A stretch of 64,000 nucleotides of DNA from contig JBGTBD010000011.1 in the NCBI GenBank assembly GCA_041749475.1, positions 1 through 64,000 on the forward strand, in the 5' to 3' direction. A program made the position numbers and the translations under genes. The notes below the pieces were generated by a model. It made no database searches, was not told the DNA's origin, and saw nothing but the letters and a program-made list of their open reading frames with translations. Source of the DNA: JBGTBD01 sp041749475. Its GTDB lineage: Bacteria; Pseudomonadota; Alphaproteobacteria; Rickettsiales; UBA998. Positions within the stretch are counted from its first letter, which is position 1; each line of letters starts with the position of its first letter. Positions 7,633 through 16,352 of the stretch are shown one piece after another.

Positions 7633-8961
7633 TTACTTTTTGCGGGGTTTGGATTTCGGCTTTTCGCCGAAGACGCGGGTGAAGATGGTGTCCACATGCT
7701 TGGTGTGGTAGCTGAGGTCGAACAAGGCGCGGAGTTCTTTTTCCTTCACCGCCGCCATCACTTCCTTGTCGGCGAGGAGTTCCTTCAGGAAGTCCTTGCC
7801 GTGTTCCCAAACCTTCATCGCGTTACGTTGGACGAGGCGGTAGGAATCTTCGCGGCTCACGCCCTTCTGCGTCAGCGTCAGCAAGATGCGTTGGGAAAAG
7901 ACGAGGCCACCGAGTTTGTTCATGTTGGCTTGCATACGGTCAGGATAGACCACTAGTTTCTCGACGAGTCCGGTGAGGCGTGCGAGCGCGAAGTCGAGCG
8001 TGACGGTCGCGTCGGGGCCGATCATGCGTTCGACGGAAGAGTGAGAAATATCGCGCTCGTGCCAGAGGGCGACGTTCTCCATCGCCGGGGTGACGTAGGC
8101 GCGCACCATGCGGGCGAGTCCGGTCAGGTTTTCGGAGAGGACGGGGTTGCGCTTGTGTGGCATGGCGGAAGAACCCTTTTGGCCGGGGGAGAAATATTCC
8201 TCGGCTTCCAGCACTTCCGTGCGTTGCAGGTGGCGGATTTCGACGGCGACATTCTCGATGGAGGATGCGATGACGCCGAGCGTTGCGAAATACATCGCGT
8301 GACGGTCACGCGGGGAGACCTGGGTGGCGACGGGTTCGGGCGTCAGGCCCATTTTCTTCGCTACGTAGACTTCTACGCGCGGGTCGATATTGGCGAATGT
8401 GCCTACTGCGCCCGAGAGCTTGCAGGTGGCGATGTCTTTCCGGACGGTTTGCAGGCGTTCCTTATTGCGCACGAATTCGGCATAGAAGCGGGCGAATTTA
8501 AGGCCCATGGTCACCGGCTCGGCGTGGATGCCATGGCTGCGACCGACGGCGACCATATCCTTGGTCTCGTAGGCGCGTTTTTTGAGAGCCGCCAGCAGCA
8601 GGTCGATGTCGGTGAGGAGAAGGTCAGCCGCCTGCATTAACTGTACAGCGAGGCAGGTGTCCAGCACGTCCGAACTCGTCATCCCCTGATGAAGGAACCG
8701 CGCTTCAGGGCCGATCTGTTCGGAGAGGTAGGTGAGGAAGGCGATGACATCATGCTTCGTCGTACGCTCGATGGAGTCGATGCGTTCCACATCATATATC
8801 TTCGGCTGCTTCTTCCAGATTTTCTTGGCGGCCGTCGCAGGGATGACGCCCAGCTCGGCCAGCTTGTCACACGCATGGGCCTCGATCTCGAACCAGATGC
8901 GGAAGCGGTTCTGGGCATCCCAGATGGCGGTCATGTCGGGGCGGCTGTAGCGGGGTATCAT
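7633..8961 (-). CDS. purB: Adenylosuccinate lyase
   Basis: The 442-residue product has full family length and the fumarase/aspartase superfamily signature GSSAMPHKRNP, with TKHDVIAF and QGMTSSDVLD blocks that shape the active site. PurB cleaves SAICAR to AICAR and adenylosuccinate to AMP, each with loss of fumarate, in purine synthesis. The C-terminus is basic (KPKSKPRKK). The gene is alone on its stretch; the region between it and the RTX gene (7443-7632) holds no gene. Confidence 0.97.
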   Translation of the reverse strand: MIPRYSRPDMTAIWDAQNRFRIWFEIEAHACDKLAELGVIPATAAKKIWKKQPKIYDVERIDSIERTTKHDVIAFLTYLSEQIGPEARFLHQGMTSSDVLDTCLAVQLMQAADLLLTDIDLLLAALKKRAYETKDMVAVGRSHGIHAEPVTMGLKFARFYAEFVRNKERLQTVRKDIATCKLSGAVGTFANIDPRVEVYVAKKMGLTPEPVATQVSPRDRHAMYFATLGVIASSIENVAVEIRHLQRTEVLEAEEYFSPGQKGSSAMPHKRNPVLSENLTGLARMVRAYVTPAMENVALWHERDISHSSVERMIGPDATVTLDFALARLTGLVEKLVVYPDRMQANMNKLGGLVFSQRILLTLTQKGVSREDSYRLVQRNAMKVWEHGKDFLKELLADKEVMAAVKEKELRALFDLSYHTKHVDTIFTRVFGEKPKSKPRKK

Positions 8962-9031
8962 ATGGCAGTTCTCCTGCCACAGCGATTAAACCGATTCACT
9001 CACGAAGGCAAGGATTTAGGATAGGGGAAGC

Positions 9032-10444
9032 TTAATTCCGGCCCCAGCAGTTTGGGATGATGTCGGGCATTTTACCGGCGCCACGCGGAAGACCGCTCTC
9101 TATGGAATGTGACGGGGCTTCTTCAACGGGGAAACATGAGCCTGAACCGAGAGAATTGCCGGGAACACCACTGCTGGCGCGAACCACATCACCCAAACTA
9201 AACGCAGGGCCAGCGTCCGCACGGATTTGTTCCACGCCTGGGAGTCTTTGATATAAGGCATTATCGGGAGTGTTGATGGGAATCGTCTGCGGGGCTTGCT
9301 CTTGCTTGTGTTGCTGGGACATTTGAAACATTGTTGCCACAAGGAGAATGAGGACAAAGCCCATCAACCCCATATCCTCCATCGCGCCGTTCAACATACC
9401 GCTGAGCGGATTATCCGGGGTGATGCCTGCATCCGCAACAACGGTCTGCTTATCCTTTTTCTGCTTGGCATCCACGCCCGTCAGGAACTGTTCGACCGTC
9501 ATGTTTTCAACTTCAACGGTCTCCACGCCGGAGCCATCGAGTTTTTTGTAGGCGTCCAGCAGCTTCTTATCGACGAACTCGCTAGCCAGTTTAGTCTTTC
9601 TATCTTCGGAGCTTAATGCGAGCATTTTACCGGCGGCATTCCCACCGACCAGTTCGGCGAGTGAGCGTGAGGACCCGTTTAGTTTCTCGCCGAGTTCCGT
9701 CAATTCCGCATCACTCGCTTTGCGGACGAGGTCAGCGGCAGTTTCCAATAATTTTTTATCCGTAGTCGTGGGGGTAAGTTGGGTAAGCATCTGCTTTGCT
9801 GCATCTGTACCAAGCTCACCGAGTTCCTTGATGATCTGCTCGGGGGAGGATTCCATCACCCCCGCCCAATTGAGGCTTTGTAAGGAGCCTGCGCCACCTT
9901 TGGCCATTTTCTGAGCCGCCCATGCCTCCAGGTCGCCAGCCGTAAAATCAGCGAATGGCTTACCGTTTAATTTTATGGAGGCATTCATCCTCATTACATC
10001 TTCACTCACCAGCGAGTGAAGCGGAGTATTCGGATCACTGTTCAGTACTTTTACAGCACCGCCAGCACCGAGGAAGTGTGCGGCGTATATATTTCCTGCC
10101 GTCAGTTCAATCCCATTGCGACTCAGAGCACTCATATTATCGCGGGTGAATTCTGCGAAAGCTAAGGTCTGCGCTTGGACAGTATTCTTGTTCTCTTTTG
10201 CCATTACACCCGCTAGTTGGGGGTTTTTGGCGACAACCTTCGCGGCGTAGGCATCGTATGTACCATCAATAAATTGGAATATACCACTTGCCGTTGCGCC
10301 CTCCGCAGGGTTCTCCGCATCCGGCTTGCCGCCGCTCTCCCTGCTCATGATGGCGAGCGCCACCGTGATTTCTTTTTGCGTATAGCCGTTCTCCTGCAAA
10401 ATAGCAGAAACTTGCTGACGGACGGGTAGGTGCGGTACGGTCAT
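9032..10444 (-). CDS. Lytic transglycosylase-like protein with C-terminal membrane segment
   Basis: Residues 1-160 resemble a soluble lytic transglycosylase domain: a helix ending in AIMSRESGGKPDAENP with the likely catalytic Glu36, the block GIFQFIDGTYDAYA, and AAHFLGAGGAVKVL. Such domains cleave the MurNAc-GlcNAc bond of peptidoglycan. Residues 190-335 are helical and charged, and residues 358-376 form one hydrophobic helix followed by a Gln/Pro-rich tail. There is no N-terminal signal peptide, so how the enzyme domain reaches the periplasm is unclear; topology may place it there through the tail helix. The 11-bp-repeat promoter at 10465 is shared with the next two genes upstream. The cell-wall role is inferred from the domain. 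Confidence 0.72.
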   Translation of the reverse strand: MTVPHLPVRQQVSAILQENGYTQKEITVALAIMSRESGGKPDAENPAEGATASGIFQFIDGTYDAYAAKVVAKNPQLAGVMAKENKNTVQAQTLAFAEFTRDNMSALSRNGIELTAGNIYAAHFLGAGGAVKVLNSDPNTPLHSLVSEDVMRMNASIKLNGKPFADFTAGDLEAWAAQKMAKGGAGSLQSLNWAGVMESSPEQIIKELGELGTDAAKQMLTQLTPTTTDKKLLETAADLVRKASDAELTELGEKLNGSSRSLAELVGGNAAGKMLALSSEDRKTKLASEFVDKKLLDAYKKLDGSGVETVEVENMTVEQFLTGVDAKQKKDKQTVVADAGITPDNPLSGMLNGAMEDMGLMGFVLILLVATMFQMSQQHKQEQAPQTIPINTPDNALYQRLPGVEQIRADAGPAFSLGDVVRASSGVPGNSLGSGSCFPVEEAPSHSIESGLPRGAGKMPDIIPNCWGRN

Positions 10445-10464
10445 AATCTATATATCCACCCTCA

Positions 10465-10496
10465 AGCATACCAAGCGGATGTAACGGTTTGATGAC
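10465..10496 (-). promoter_or_regulatory. Predicted PHO-box-like promoter (gene 10444)
   Basis: On the minus strand GTCATCAAACCGTTAC (half-sites 11 bp apart, first base at 10496) is followed by a -10-like TATGCT that begins 26 bp downstream. This is the same spacing as the perfect PHO box at 31215. The implied start of transcription, near 10458, lies 14 bases before the ATG. Confidence 0.55.
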
Positions 10497-10514
10497 GAAA
10501 AGGGTAAATATGGG

Positions 10515-11222
10515 TTAACGCGCAGCCGAGAGGGCGGCAAGGCTGACGCTTGATAATCCGCGGGTGTGGGGCTGGGCGGAGGCGTAAATAGCATAGTAGC
10601 TGGTGTTATAATCCAGCCGTTTGCGTAATGGCAGGGAGGCGTAGCCGAGGATTTTTGGCTCTTTGGCCGTGCCGTCATGCGTGACATACTCGAAATGCAG
10701 GTGGACGCCCGTGCGCCCATGCACACGGCCCGTATTGCCCATGACGCCGATCACCTGCCCACGGCCCACGATATTACCCGTTTTGGTCATGAGGCGGGAG
10801 AGATGGGCGTAGCGCGTCCATGACCCGTCACGGTGATAGAGCTCCACCGTGTTGCCATACCCGCTGCGCCGGCCCGCGAAGACGACTACACCGCGCTCGG
10901 CGGCGAGGATATCCGGCGTGCCGCCACCGATGGGGGCAAGGTCGATGCCCCTATGCTTGCGATACCCGCGTGAGGCTGCCCGTTCACCGAAAGTGGAGGT
11001 GACTAAGATGGAGGGGTGATAGACAGGGAGAATAAAGCCTACCGGCTGGTCGTCGCGCAAGATGGATGCGACGTTCTCCGGCGGTGAAGCCGGGATGCCC
11101 GGTGTGAAAATCAAATGAATGCCGTGAATCGTGAAAAGGGAGATGCAGATGATCGCGCCGAAATAATATGCGTGCCGTCGCCGGAGGCTCCGAAGTGCCT
11201 GATAATAGTCATTCCATTGCAT
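10515..11222 (-). CDS. M23-family (LytM) metallopeptidase
   Basis: The 235-residue product has a membrane helix at residues 20-40 with a basic N-terminal side, then the LytM fold. Zinc ligands are visible as His90 and Asp94 in KHRGIDLA, and His176 in HLHFE; His140 (RYAHL) and His174 complete the catalytic set. M23 enzymes cut peptidoglycan cross-links in the periplasm, or in degenerate form activate amidases; all active residues are present here. Its predicted promoter puts the transcription start on the ATG itself, so the message may be leaderless. It neighbours another predicted wall enzyme on the same strand. Confidence 0.93.
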   Translation of the reverse strand: MQWNDYYQALRSLRRRHAYYFGAIICISLFTIHGIHLIFTPGIPASPPENVASILRDDQPVGFILPVYHPSILVTSTFGERAASRGYRKHRGIDLAPIGGGTPDILAAERGVVVFAGRRSGYGNTVELYHRDGSWTRYAHLSRLMTKTGNIVGRGQVIGVMGNTGRVHGRTGVHLHFEYVTHDGTAKEPKILGYASLPLRKRLDYNTSYYAIYASAQPHTRGLSSVSLAALSAAR

Positions 11223-11228
11223 ATATTC

Positions 11229-11260
11229 GTTCTAGCCCAACTATGCGACGGTTTGATGAC
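11229..11260 (-). promoter_or_regulatory. Predicted PHO-box-like promoter (M23 gene)
   Basis: On the minus strand GTCATCAAACCGTCGC starts at 11260 and TAGAAC begins 26 bp later at 11234. Twelve bases beyond that is the ATG at 11222. The first twelve bases, GTCATCAAACCG, are identical to those before 10444. Confidence 0.55.
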
Positions 11261-11280
11261 AACACATCGGGGTTAAGCCG

Positions 11281-12240
11281 TCATCTGCGATGCTGTCGGG
11301 CCTCTGCAGACGGCGCGGCTACTGGCGGCGGCGGGCCCTTGGGTGCGGCATCATTGGGGAGAGGTACACCTTTTCGAACTGCCTCAATGGCTGCGGCAAG
11401 GTTCTCGGGGTCTCCGGGTGCAACCGCCACCTCAGGAGCACCCTGAGCTACATCTTGTCCTGCACCTTGCGCGACAGCAGGCGCTTTGGGAGCATCTAAA
11501 TCAAGAACTGCGTGCAATTTTGCACCGTTTTCGGGAGTCACGGCTATCACGCCCAATACATTGGCGTCCGTAATATTTGTGGTGAACACTTCCGCTTTTC
11601 CGTCCTGACCACGGCCAGTGGTGAACGTAATCTCACCCTTTTCGTTCTTGAGGACGACAGCACCTACTTCTTTGCCATTGTCATTCATTACGATGACGTC
11701 CCCTAACTTCGGCTGATGTCCACCTTCTGCGGCCAACTCACCCGGCGTGTGGAAGTCTTTGTTATCATTTGCAGCAGCCACCGCTTTCAAGGCACCCACC
11801 TTATCGTGCGCAGCACCTGCTACCGCGAGCACAACATCAGAATTTAGTTGCTGCTGCTGTTCCGGTGTCATGTCATCCTTGTTGCCAAACACGGCGGAAA
11901 ACAAGGCGAAGGCAATGGCGAATATCGGGCTGGAGTTGACTAAGTCTTTAAACATGCCATTGATGCCGGGATCCGGGGGGGCCGCTGCAGGAGTGTCCTT
12001 CACTGAAGGCCCGCCATCGGCGGTGGTTTCCGGAGACGGCGCTACCGCAGGGGCTGGGGGCGCGGGGGTGGCGGCAGCAGGTGTTTCGGGCGCAGCAGCG
12101 GCAGCATCTTTATTAGGATCAATAGATGTACCGGCAACCGCAGCCAGAGCTTCGGCTTTTGCTTTTTGCTCGGCAATGTATTGATCCGCGTTATCCAGTT
12201 GAGTAACGGGAACTCTTACGCCATCAATATCTTCAGCCAT
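11281..12240 (-). CDS. Ala/Pro-rich protein with one hydrophobic segment
   Basis: The 319-residue product begins with a short charged region, then a low-complexity Ala/Pro stretch (residues 46-90), a hydrophobic segment at 104-119 (IFAIAFALFSAVFG), a helical Gln-rich part, and a compact domain at about 165-250 containing PKLGDVIVMNDNGKEVGAVV. The last 50 residues are again Ala/Pro-rich. There is no signal peptide. I do not recognise the family. Like the protein of 9032-10444 it carries an internal hydrophobic helix and no signal, and its promoter carries the same kind of repeat. GGAG eight bases before the ATG supports the start. Confidence 0.65.
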   Translation of the reverse strand: MAEDIDGVRVPVTQLDNADQYIAEQKAKAEALAAVAGTSIDPNKDAAAAAPETPAAATPAPPAPAVAPSPETTADGGPSVKDTPAAAPPDPGINGMFKDLVNSSPIFAIAFALFSAVFGNKDDMTPEQQQQLNSDVVLAVAGAAHDKVGALKAVAAANDNKDFHTPGELAAEGGHQPKLGDVIVMNDNGKEVGAVVLKNEKGEITFTTGRGQDGKAEVFTTNITDANVLGVIAVTPENGAKLHAVLDLDAPKAPAVAQGAGQDVAQGAPEVAVAPGDPENLAAAIEAVRKGVPLPNDAAPKGPPPPVAAPSAEARQHRR

Positions 12241-12276
12241 GTGGAGGACTCCAAAGTAATTTAATTAATATACTTT

Positions 12277-12319
12277 ATTATATCAGCCCTCTCGCGAGGA
12301 AGTTTGACAGTTTGATGAA
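12277..12319 (-). promoter_or_regulatory. Predicted promoter with 11-bp direct repeat (gene 12240)
   Basis: On the minus strand TTCATCAAACTGTCAA starts at 12319; a consensus TATAAT begins 37 bp later at 12282. The second half-site in context, CTGTCAA, matches six of seven PHO-box half-site bases. The implied transcription start is near 12270, giving a 30-base leader with GGAG. Confidence 0.65.
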
Positions 12320-12337
12320 ATATGCATGGAACACGCA

Positions 12338-12955
12338 TCAATACTCGACCGGGACGGGGTCCAGAGCGCGCCAGAGATACCACGTCGCCACCGAGCGGTA
12401 AGGATGCCATTTTTTGCTGATTTTCAATAGGTTTTCCGGTGTCGGCGCTTTGACCTTGGGATAATGGCGGAGGATGGCTTTTTGCAGGCCGATATCCGCC
12501 AGCGGGAACACATTCGGACGCTGGAGGTGGAAGATCATGAACATCTCCGCCGTCCAGACGCCGATGCCCTTAATTTGCGTGATATGCTTTATCACCTCCT
12601 CGTCCGACAGATCATCCCAGAAACCCGGTTTTATCTTCTCGGTGATGAAGAATTCGGCGAGGTGGCGCATATATTTCACCTTGGAACCGGAAAGCCCGCA
12701 GGCGCGGAGTTCCTCGTCGGTATATTTCAGCATGGTTTTGGGCGTCATCGGCTTCACCAGCACTGCCACCCTGTTCCACACGGCATCCGCCGCTTTCACG
12801 GAAATCTGCTGTCCGGCGATGGAACGGGCGAGCGTGTAGAAAGCGTCACCCCGCGTCATCAGCGATTCGCCCTCATACGTGGCTATCAACTCACCCAGTG
12901 TCGGGCAGGCCTTGGCGAGGTGGGTTTGGGCGTCGTTCCAATAGGTTGGGGTCAT
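12338..12955 (-). CDS. DNA-3-methyladenine glycosylase (AlkA-type, HhH family)
   Basis: I start the gene at the ATG at 12955 because the longer frame would overlap the start of lepA on the other strand. The 205-residue product shows the helix-hairpin-helix block HITQIKGIGVWTAEMFMIF (residues 124-142) and the catalytic Asp154 in PLADIGLQ. SIAGQQISVKAADAVW near residue 45-60 is the usual family block before the hairpin. It removes alkylated bases in base-excision repair. The E. coli-type N-terminal domain is absent, as in many compact bacterial members. AGAAGGG lies directly before the ATG, closer than ideal, so the start is uncertain by a few codons. Confidence 0.9.
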   Translation of the reverse strand: MTPTYWNDAQTHLAKACPTLGELIATYEGESLMTRGDAFYTLARSIAGQQISVKAADAVWNRVAVLVKPMTPKTMLKYTDEELRACGLSGSKVKYMRHLAEFFITEKIKPGFWDDLSDEEVIKHITQIKGIGVWTAEMFMIFHLQRPNVFPLADIGLQKAILRHYPKVKAPTPENLLKISKKWHPYRSVATWYLWRALDPVPVEY

Positions 12956-13010
12956 CCCTTCTAGATAATATGCTTGCCAACCCCTTACAAGCTTGGCATG
13001 AAGGGCGCGT

Positions 13011-14816
13011 ATGACTGACCAGAGCCTCATCCGCAATTTCTCCATCATCGCCCATATCGATCACGGCAAGTCCACGTTGGCTGACCGATTGATCGAGCAA
13101 TGCGGCGCGATCGAGGCGCGGGAGATGCAATCGCAGCTGCTCGATTCCATGGAATTGGAGCGTGAGCGCGGCATTACAATCAAGGCGCAGACCGTGCGGC
13201 TGAAATATAAAGCCAAGGACGGTACGGATTATATCCTGAACCTCATGGATACACCGGGGCATGTGGATTTCACCTATGAAGTCTCGCGTTGTCTCTCCGC
13301 GTGCGAAGGCGCGTTGTTGGTCGTCGATGCATCGCAAGGCGTGGAAGCGCAGACGCTTGCTAACGTGTATCTCGCGATTGATAACGATCTCGATATTCTT
13401 CCCGTCCTCAATAAAATCGACCTTCCTGCCGCCGAGCCGGAGCGCGTGCGCCAGCAGATAGAGGATGTCATCGGACTGGATGCGTCCAACGCGGTGATGA
13501 TCTCGGCGAAGACGGGTATCGGTATCGTTGACCTGCTGGAAGAAATCGTCACCCGCCTTCCCGCCCCTAAACAGAAGGATGCCGATGCGCCGCTGAAGGC
13601 GATGCTGGTCGATAGCTGGTATGATAATTATCTCGGTGTCATCATCCTTGTCCGCGTCGTCGAAGGGCAAATCAAAAAGGGCATGAAAGTACGGATGATG
13701 TCGAACGGCAGTGCGCAGAATGTCGAAAGCGTCGGTATCTTCACGCCGAAAAAAATCACAATGGATGTGCTGGGACCTGGCGAAGTCGGCTTTATCATCA
13801 CCGGCATCAAGCAGGTCGCCGATTGTAACGTGGGGGATACCATCACCGAAGACCGCCGCCCGACGGCGGAGGCACTGCCCGGCTTCAAGGCCTCGCAACC
13901 CGTGGTGTTCTGCGGGATTTACCCGGTGGATTCCAGTGAGTATGAGCATCTGAAAGAAAGCCTCGCCAAGCTGCATCTGAATGATGCCAGTTTCACCTAT
14001 GAAGTAGAAAGTTCTTCGGCACTTGGGTTCGGGTTCCGTTGCGGATTCCTGGGGCTATTACATCTGGAAATTATTCAGGAGCGGCTTGAGCGTGAGTTCA
14101 ACGTGGACCTCATCACCACCGCGCCGAGCGTCGTCTATAAAATCACGATGACCAAGGGTGAGGAGATGGAGCTGCACAATCCGGCGGATATGCCGGAGGT
14201 GACGAAAATCGCCAAGATGGAAGAGCCGTGGATTCAGGGGACCATCATGGTTCCCGACGAATATCTCGGCGGCGTGTTGGCGCTCTGCACCGAGAAGCGC
14301 GGCATTCAGCGCGAGCTGACCTATGTCGGTGGACGGGCGATGCTGGTCTACCGCCTGCCGCTCAACGAAGTGGTCTATGATTTCTATGATCGCTTGAAGT
14401 CCTGCTCACGCGGGTATGCGAGTTTTGAATATCATCTCGACGGGTATGAGGAGAGCGATCTGGTGCGGCTTTCCATCCTCGTCAATAGCGAGCCGGTGGA
14501 TGCGCTGTCGCTGATCGTCCACCGTTCACAGTCGGAGTATCGCGGTCGCGCCATGTGCAAGCGGCTGAAAGACCTTATCCCGCGCCATATGTTCACCATC
14601 CCCGTGCAAGCCGCTATCGGCGGTAAGATCATCGCCCGCGAGACCATCGCCGCGATGCGGAAAGACGTGACGGCGAAATGCTACGGCGGGGATATCTCTC
14701 GGAAGCGCAAACTGCTCGATAAGCAAAAAGCTGGTAAGAAAAAGATGCGCCAGTTCGGCTCGGTAGACATCCCCCAATCGGCGTTCATCGCGGCACTGAA
14801 GTCGGGTGACGACTAG
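13011..14816 (+). CDS. lepA: Elongation factor 4 (back-translocating GTPase)
   Basis: The 601-residue product has the GTPase blocks [10 protein letters not shown] (P-loop), DTPGHVDF and NKIDLP, and an EF4-specific C-terminal domain with [16 protein letters not shown] and [18 protein letters not shown]. LepA acts on ribosomes, promoting initiation or back-translocation under stress. Length is exactly the family norm. It is divergently placed from the AlkA-type gene, 55 bases apart, so the two share a promoter region. Confidence 0.98.
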   Translation: MTDQSLIRNFSIIAHIDHGKSTLADRLIEQCGAIEAREMQSQLLDSMELERERGITIKAQTVRLKYKAKDGTDYILNLMDTPGHVDFTYEVSRCLSACEGALLVVDASQGVEAQTLANVYLAIDNDLDILPVLNKIDLPAAEPERVRQQIEDVIGLDASNAVMISAKTGIGIVDLLEEIVTRLPAPKQKDADAPLKAMLVDSWYDNYLGVIILVRVVEGQIKKGMKVRMMSNGSAQNVESVGIFTPKKITMDVLGPGEVGFIITGIKQVADCNVGDTITEDRRPTAEALPGFKASQPVVFCGIYPVDSSEYEHLKESLAKLHLNDASFTYEVESSSALGFGFRCGFLGLLHLEIIQERLEREFNVDLITTAPSVVYKITMTKGEEMELHNPADMPEVTKIAKMEEPWIQGTIMVPDEYLGGVLALCTEKRGIQRELTYVGGRAMLVYRLPLNEVVYDFYDRLKSCSRGYASFEYHLDGYEESDLVRLSILVNSEPVDALSLIVHRSQSEYRGRAMCKRLKDLIPRHMFTIPVQAAIGGKIIARETIAAMRKDVTAKCYGGDISRKRKLLDKQKAGKKKMRQFGSVDIPQSAFIAALKSGDD

Positions 14817-14880
14817 CGCGTTCTGTTGCCTCATCTCATTAGATTGTAGTAATTAAATGTCGGCTTCAATTAGGGGTATT

Positions 14881-14923
14881 TTCACAAAACCTTCACACAG
14901 CTACGCGCTCTTTTTGGTAGAAT
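14881..14923 (+). promoter_or_regulatory. Predicted promoter with 11-bp direct repeat (gene 14958)
   Basis: TTCAC at 14881 and again at 14892 are 11 bp apart, inside TTCACAAAACCTTCACAC. TAGAAT begins at 14918, exactly 37 bp from the first half-site, as in the promoters of 12240 and 15579. Confidence 0.65.
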
Positions 14924-14957
14924 GATAATGTAATATCAGCATTTGAGGACGTTTCTC

Positions 14958-15509
14958 GTGGGAAAAAACATCGATATCAGCCTCTATAAAGCACGCCGCA
15001 GCAGCCCGCGTTGGGAAGGCACGAAGGGCTTCCTGTGGGGGGCGTTGCCTGCGGGAGCGCTTGGTTTCCTAGCCGGGGCGGCGGTTGGGTTGGTTGCCAT
15101 AGGTATCGGCTCCATCATCGGCGGGCCGCTAAGTTTCGGGGCGCTGATGGCGGAGGGTTCTATCCTTCCGGTATTGGAAGTCGCCGGGCTGGTCGGCCTC
15201 GGGACTGGGTTAGTCTCAGGCGGCCTCGCGGGATACAATAATTCCCAGCGGGAGCAGATCACCGCCATCGAGCTAAATCGCGACCTTGACAACCTTATCG
15301 GTCAGAAAATATCGCAAAACCAAGGCCTTGGACAGGCAGTTACCGTTGCCAAGGATGAACCTCACGGCGCGGTCGGTAAATTTGTGGAGAAGCTGAAACA
15401 TCCCGTGGATAGCATCAGTACCATGCTGGCAGATGGCGCGCCGGGTCCCCATGCGCAGGCGCTTCTGGAATCGCGAATGGCAGATTCGTCCGCGGAAAAA
15501 CACCGCTAG
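14958..15509 (+). CDS. Glycine-rich membrane protein, 183 aa
   Basis: I choose the GTG at 14958 because GAGGA lies eight bases before it; a TTG at 14943 is possible but sits upstream of that site. Residues about 20-100 contain two or three Gly/Ala-rich hydrophobic segments (LPAGALGFLAGAAVGLVAIG, GLGTGLVSGGLAG), a glycine-zipper-like hairpin that could insert in or oligomerise on membranes. The C-terminal half is soluble with VEKLKHPVDSISTML and GPHAQALLESRM. I do not recognise the family. The next gene has the same layout and a matching promoter, so the two are probably distant paralogues. Confidence 0.68.
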   Translation: MGKNIDISLYKARRSSPRWEGTKGFLWGALPAGALGFLAGAAVGLVAIGIGSIIGGPLSFGALMAEGSILPVLEVAGLVGLGTGLVSGGLAGYNNSQREQITAIELNRDLDNLIGQKISQNQGLGQAVTVAKDEPHGAVGKFVEKLKHPVDSISTMLADGAPGPHAQALLESRMADSSAEKHR

Positions 15510-15521
15510 GCCTCCGCCGAT

Positions 15522-15564
15522 TTCATCAAACCTTCATATTATCTCCTGCCTTCCGTGGTAAAAT
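15522..15564 (+). promoter_or_regulatory. Predicted promoter with 11-bp direct repeat (gene 15579)
   Basis: TTCAT at 15522 and 15533 are exact half-sites 11 bp apart (TTCATCAAACCTTCAT). TAAAAT begins at 15559, 37 bp from the first half-site. The implied transcription start, about 15571, is only 8 bases before the ATG. Confidence 0.65.
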
Positions 15565-15578
15565 CAAAGGGTAGAATT

Positions 15579-16169
15579 ATGCCCGAATTACGCACCACAG
15601 CACCCATTCTCCCTTCAGGCGACAGCGCAGTTCCGTCGCGGCTTTCCGCGATGTGGGAAGCCGCAAAACGTATTCCTTCCGCATTGCCGCAGGGAGCATT
15701 GATCGGCGGGACAGTCGGATTATGTATGGCAGGCTTGGCTACTGGGCTAGAGAGTATCAATATTCCTGCCGCCACCCTTCTTGGCGGGCATGATGTACTT
15801 TCGTCTGCCGGTAACTTCGCTTCTTTTGCTGGCCACTTTATGGCTGCACACGCAGTTGGCCACGCGCTTTATGATGGCGTTGTAGAGTCCAAAGCGACAT
15901 ACGATAAAACCTTGAACCATACGAATACCATTGCTGAACGTGAGTCCATGGCGGAGAAGGCACTTGCGCAGGCCGTAGAGCGTGGCTTCGAACATCCTGT
16001 GCAAGCGGTGGAGCAAGGCTTCTTTGACCGGGATGACGCACCCCCTGCCCGTTCCCATGCGATGGAGCAAATCCTCGCCCGTGGGCCGCAAGGTGCGCAG
16101 CCTGACTGGCAGCAGCGTATAGCGGCTCGGGATGCTGAGCGTACGGTTAGCCCACAGCTTCCGGGCTAA
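15579..16169 (+). CDS. Glycine-rich membrane protein, 196 aa
   Basis: The ATG at 15579 follows AAAGGG by seven bases; a GTG at 15555 lies upstream of the -10 box and is therefore unlikely. Hydrophobic Gly/Ala segments occupy about residues 30-110 (ALPQGALIGGTVGLCMAGLA, NFASFAGHFMAAHAVGHAL), followed by a charged helix and a C-terminal part with GFEHPVQAVEQG and RSHAMEQILARG. Those last blocks line up with KHPVDSIS and GPHAQALLESR in the preceding gene. Family and function unknown; envelope location is inferred from the hydrophobic hairpin and the shared promoter type. Confidence 0.68.
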   Translation: MPELRTTAPILPSGDSAVPSRLSAMWEAAKRIPSALPQGALIGGTVGLCMAGLATGLESINIPAATLLGGHDVLSSAGNFASFAGHFMAAHAVGHALYDGVVESKATYDKTLNHTNTIAERESMAEKALAQAVERGFEHPVQAVEQGFFDRDDAPPARSHAMEQILARGPQGAQPDWQQRIAARDAERTVSPQLPG

Positions 16170-16198
16170 ATTTCTTTGTTATTATCATATTCCTACCA

Positions 16199-16283
16199 TG
16201 TCATTCCCGCGCAGGCAGGAATCCAAACTTGGTATATTGCGCCATAGACATGGCGGTGGATTCCCGCCTGCGCGGGAATGACA
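16199..16283. repeat. Palindromic double-hairpin element, family A
   Basis: TGTCATTCCCGCG opens the element and CGCGGGAATGACA closes it. The left hairpin ends GGAATCCA and the right one begins TGGATTCCC. The spacer contains GCGCCATAGACATGG, which is also found in the copy at 17937. It lies between gene 15579 and the COQ9 gene. Confidence 0.9.
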
Positions 16284-16352
16284 TAGTGAGGCAAGCGAAA
16301 ACAGGCTCATTTTCCGCATGGCATTGCCTGAAATTGAGTTTATATTAGAGGC

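Noticed and set aside
12891..13976. Long open frame antisense to lepA (minus strand, 361 codons)
   Set aside because: It lies wholly opposite an unmistakable essential gene, and its translation is rich in His, Arg and Asp as expected of antisense GC-rich frames.
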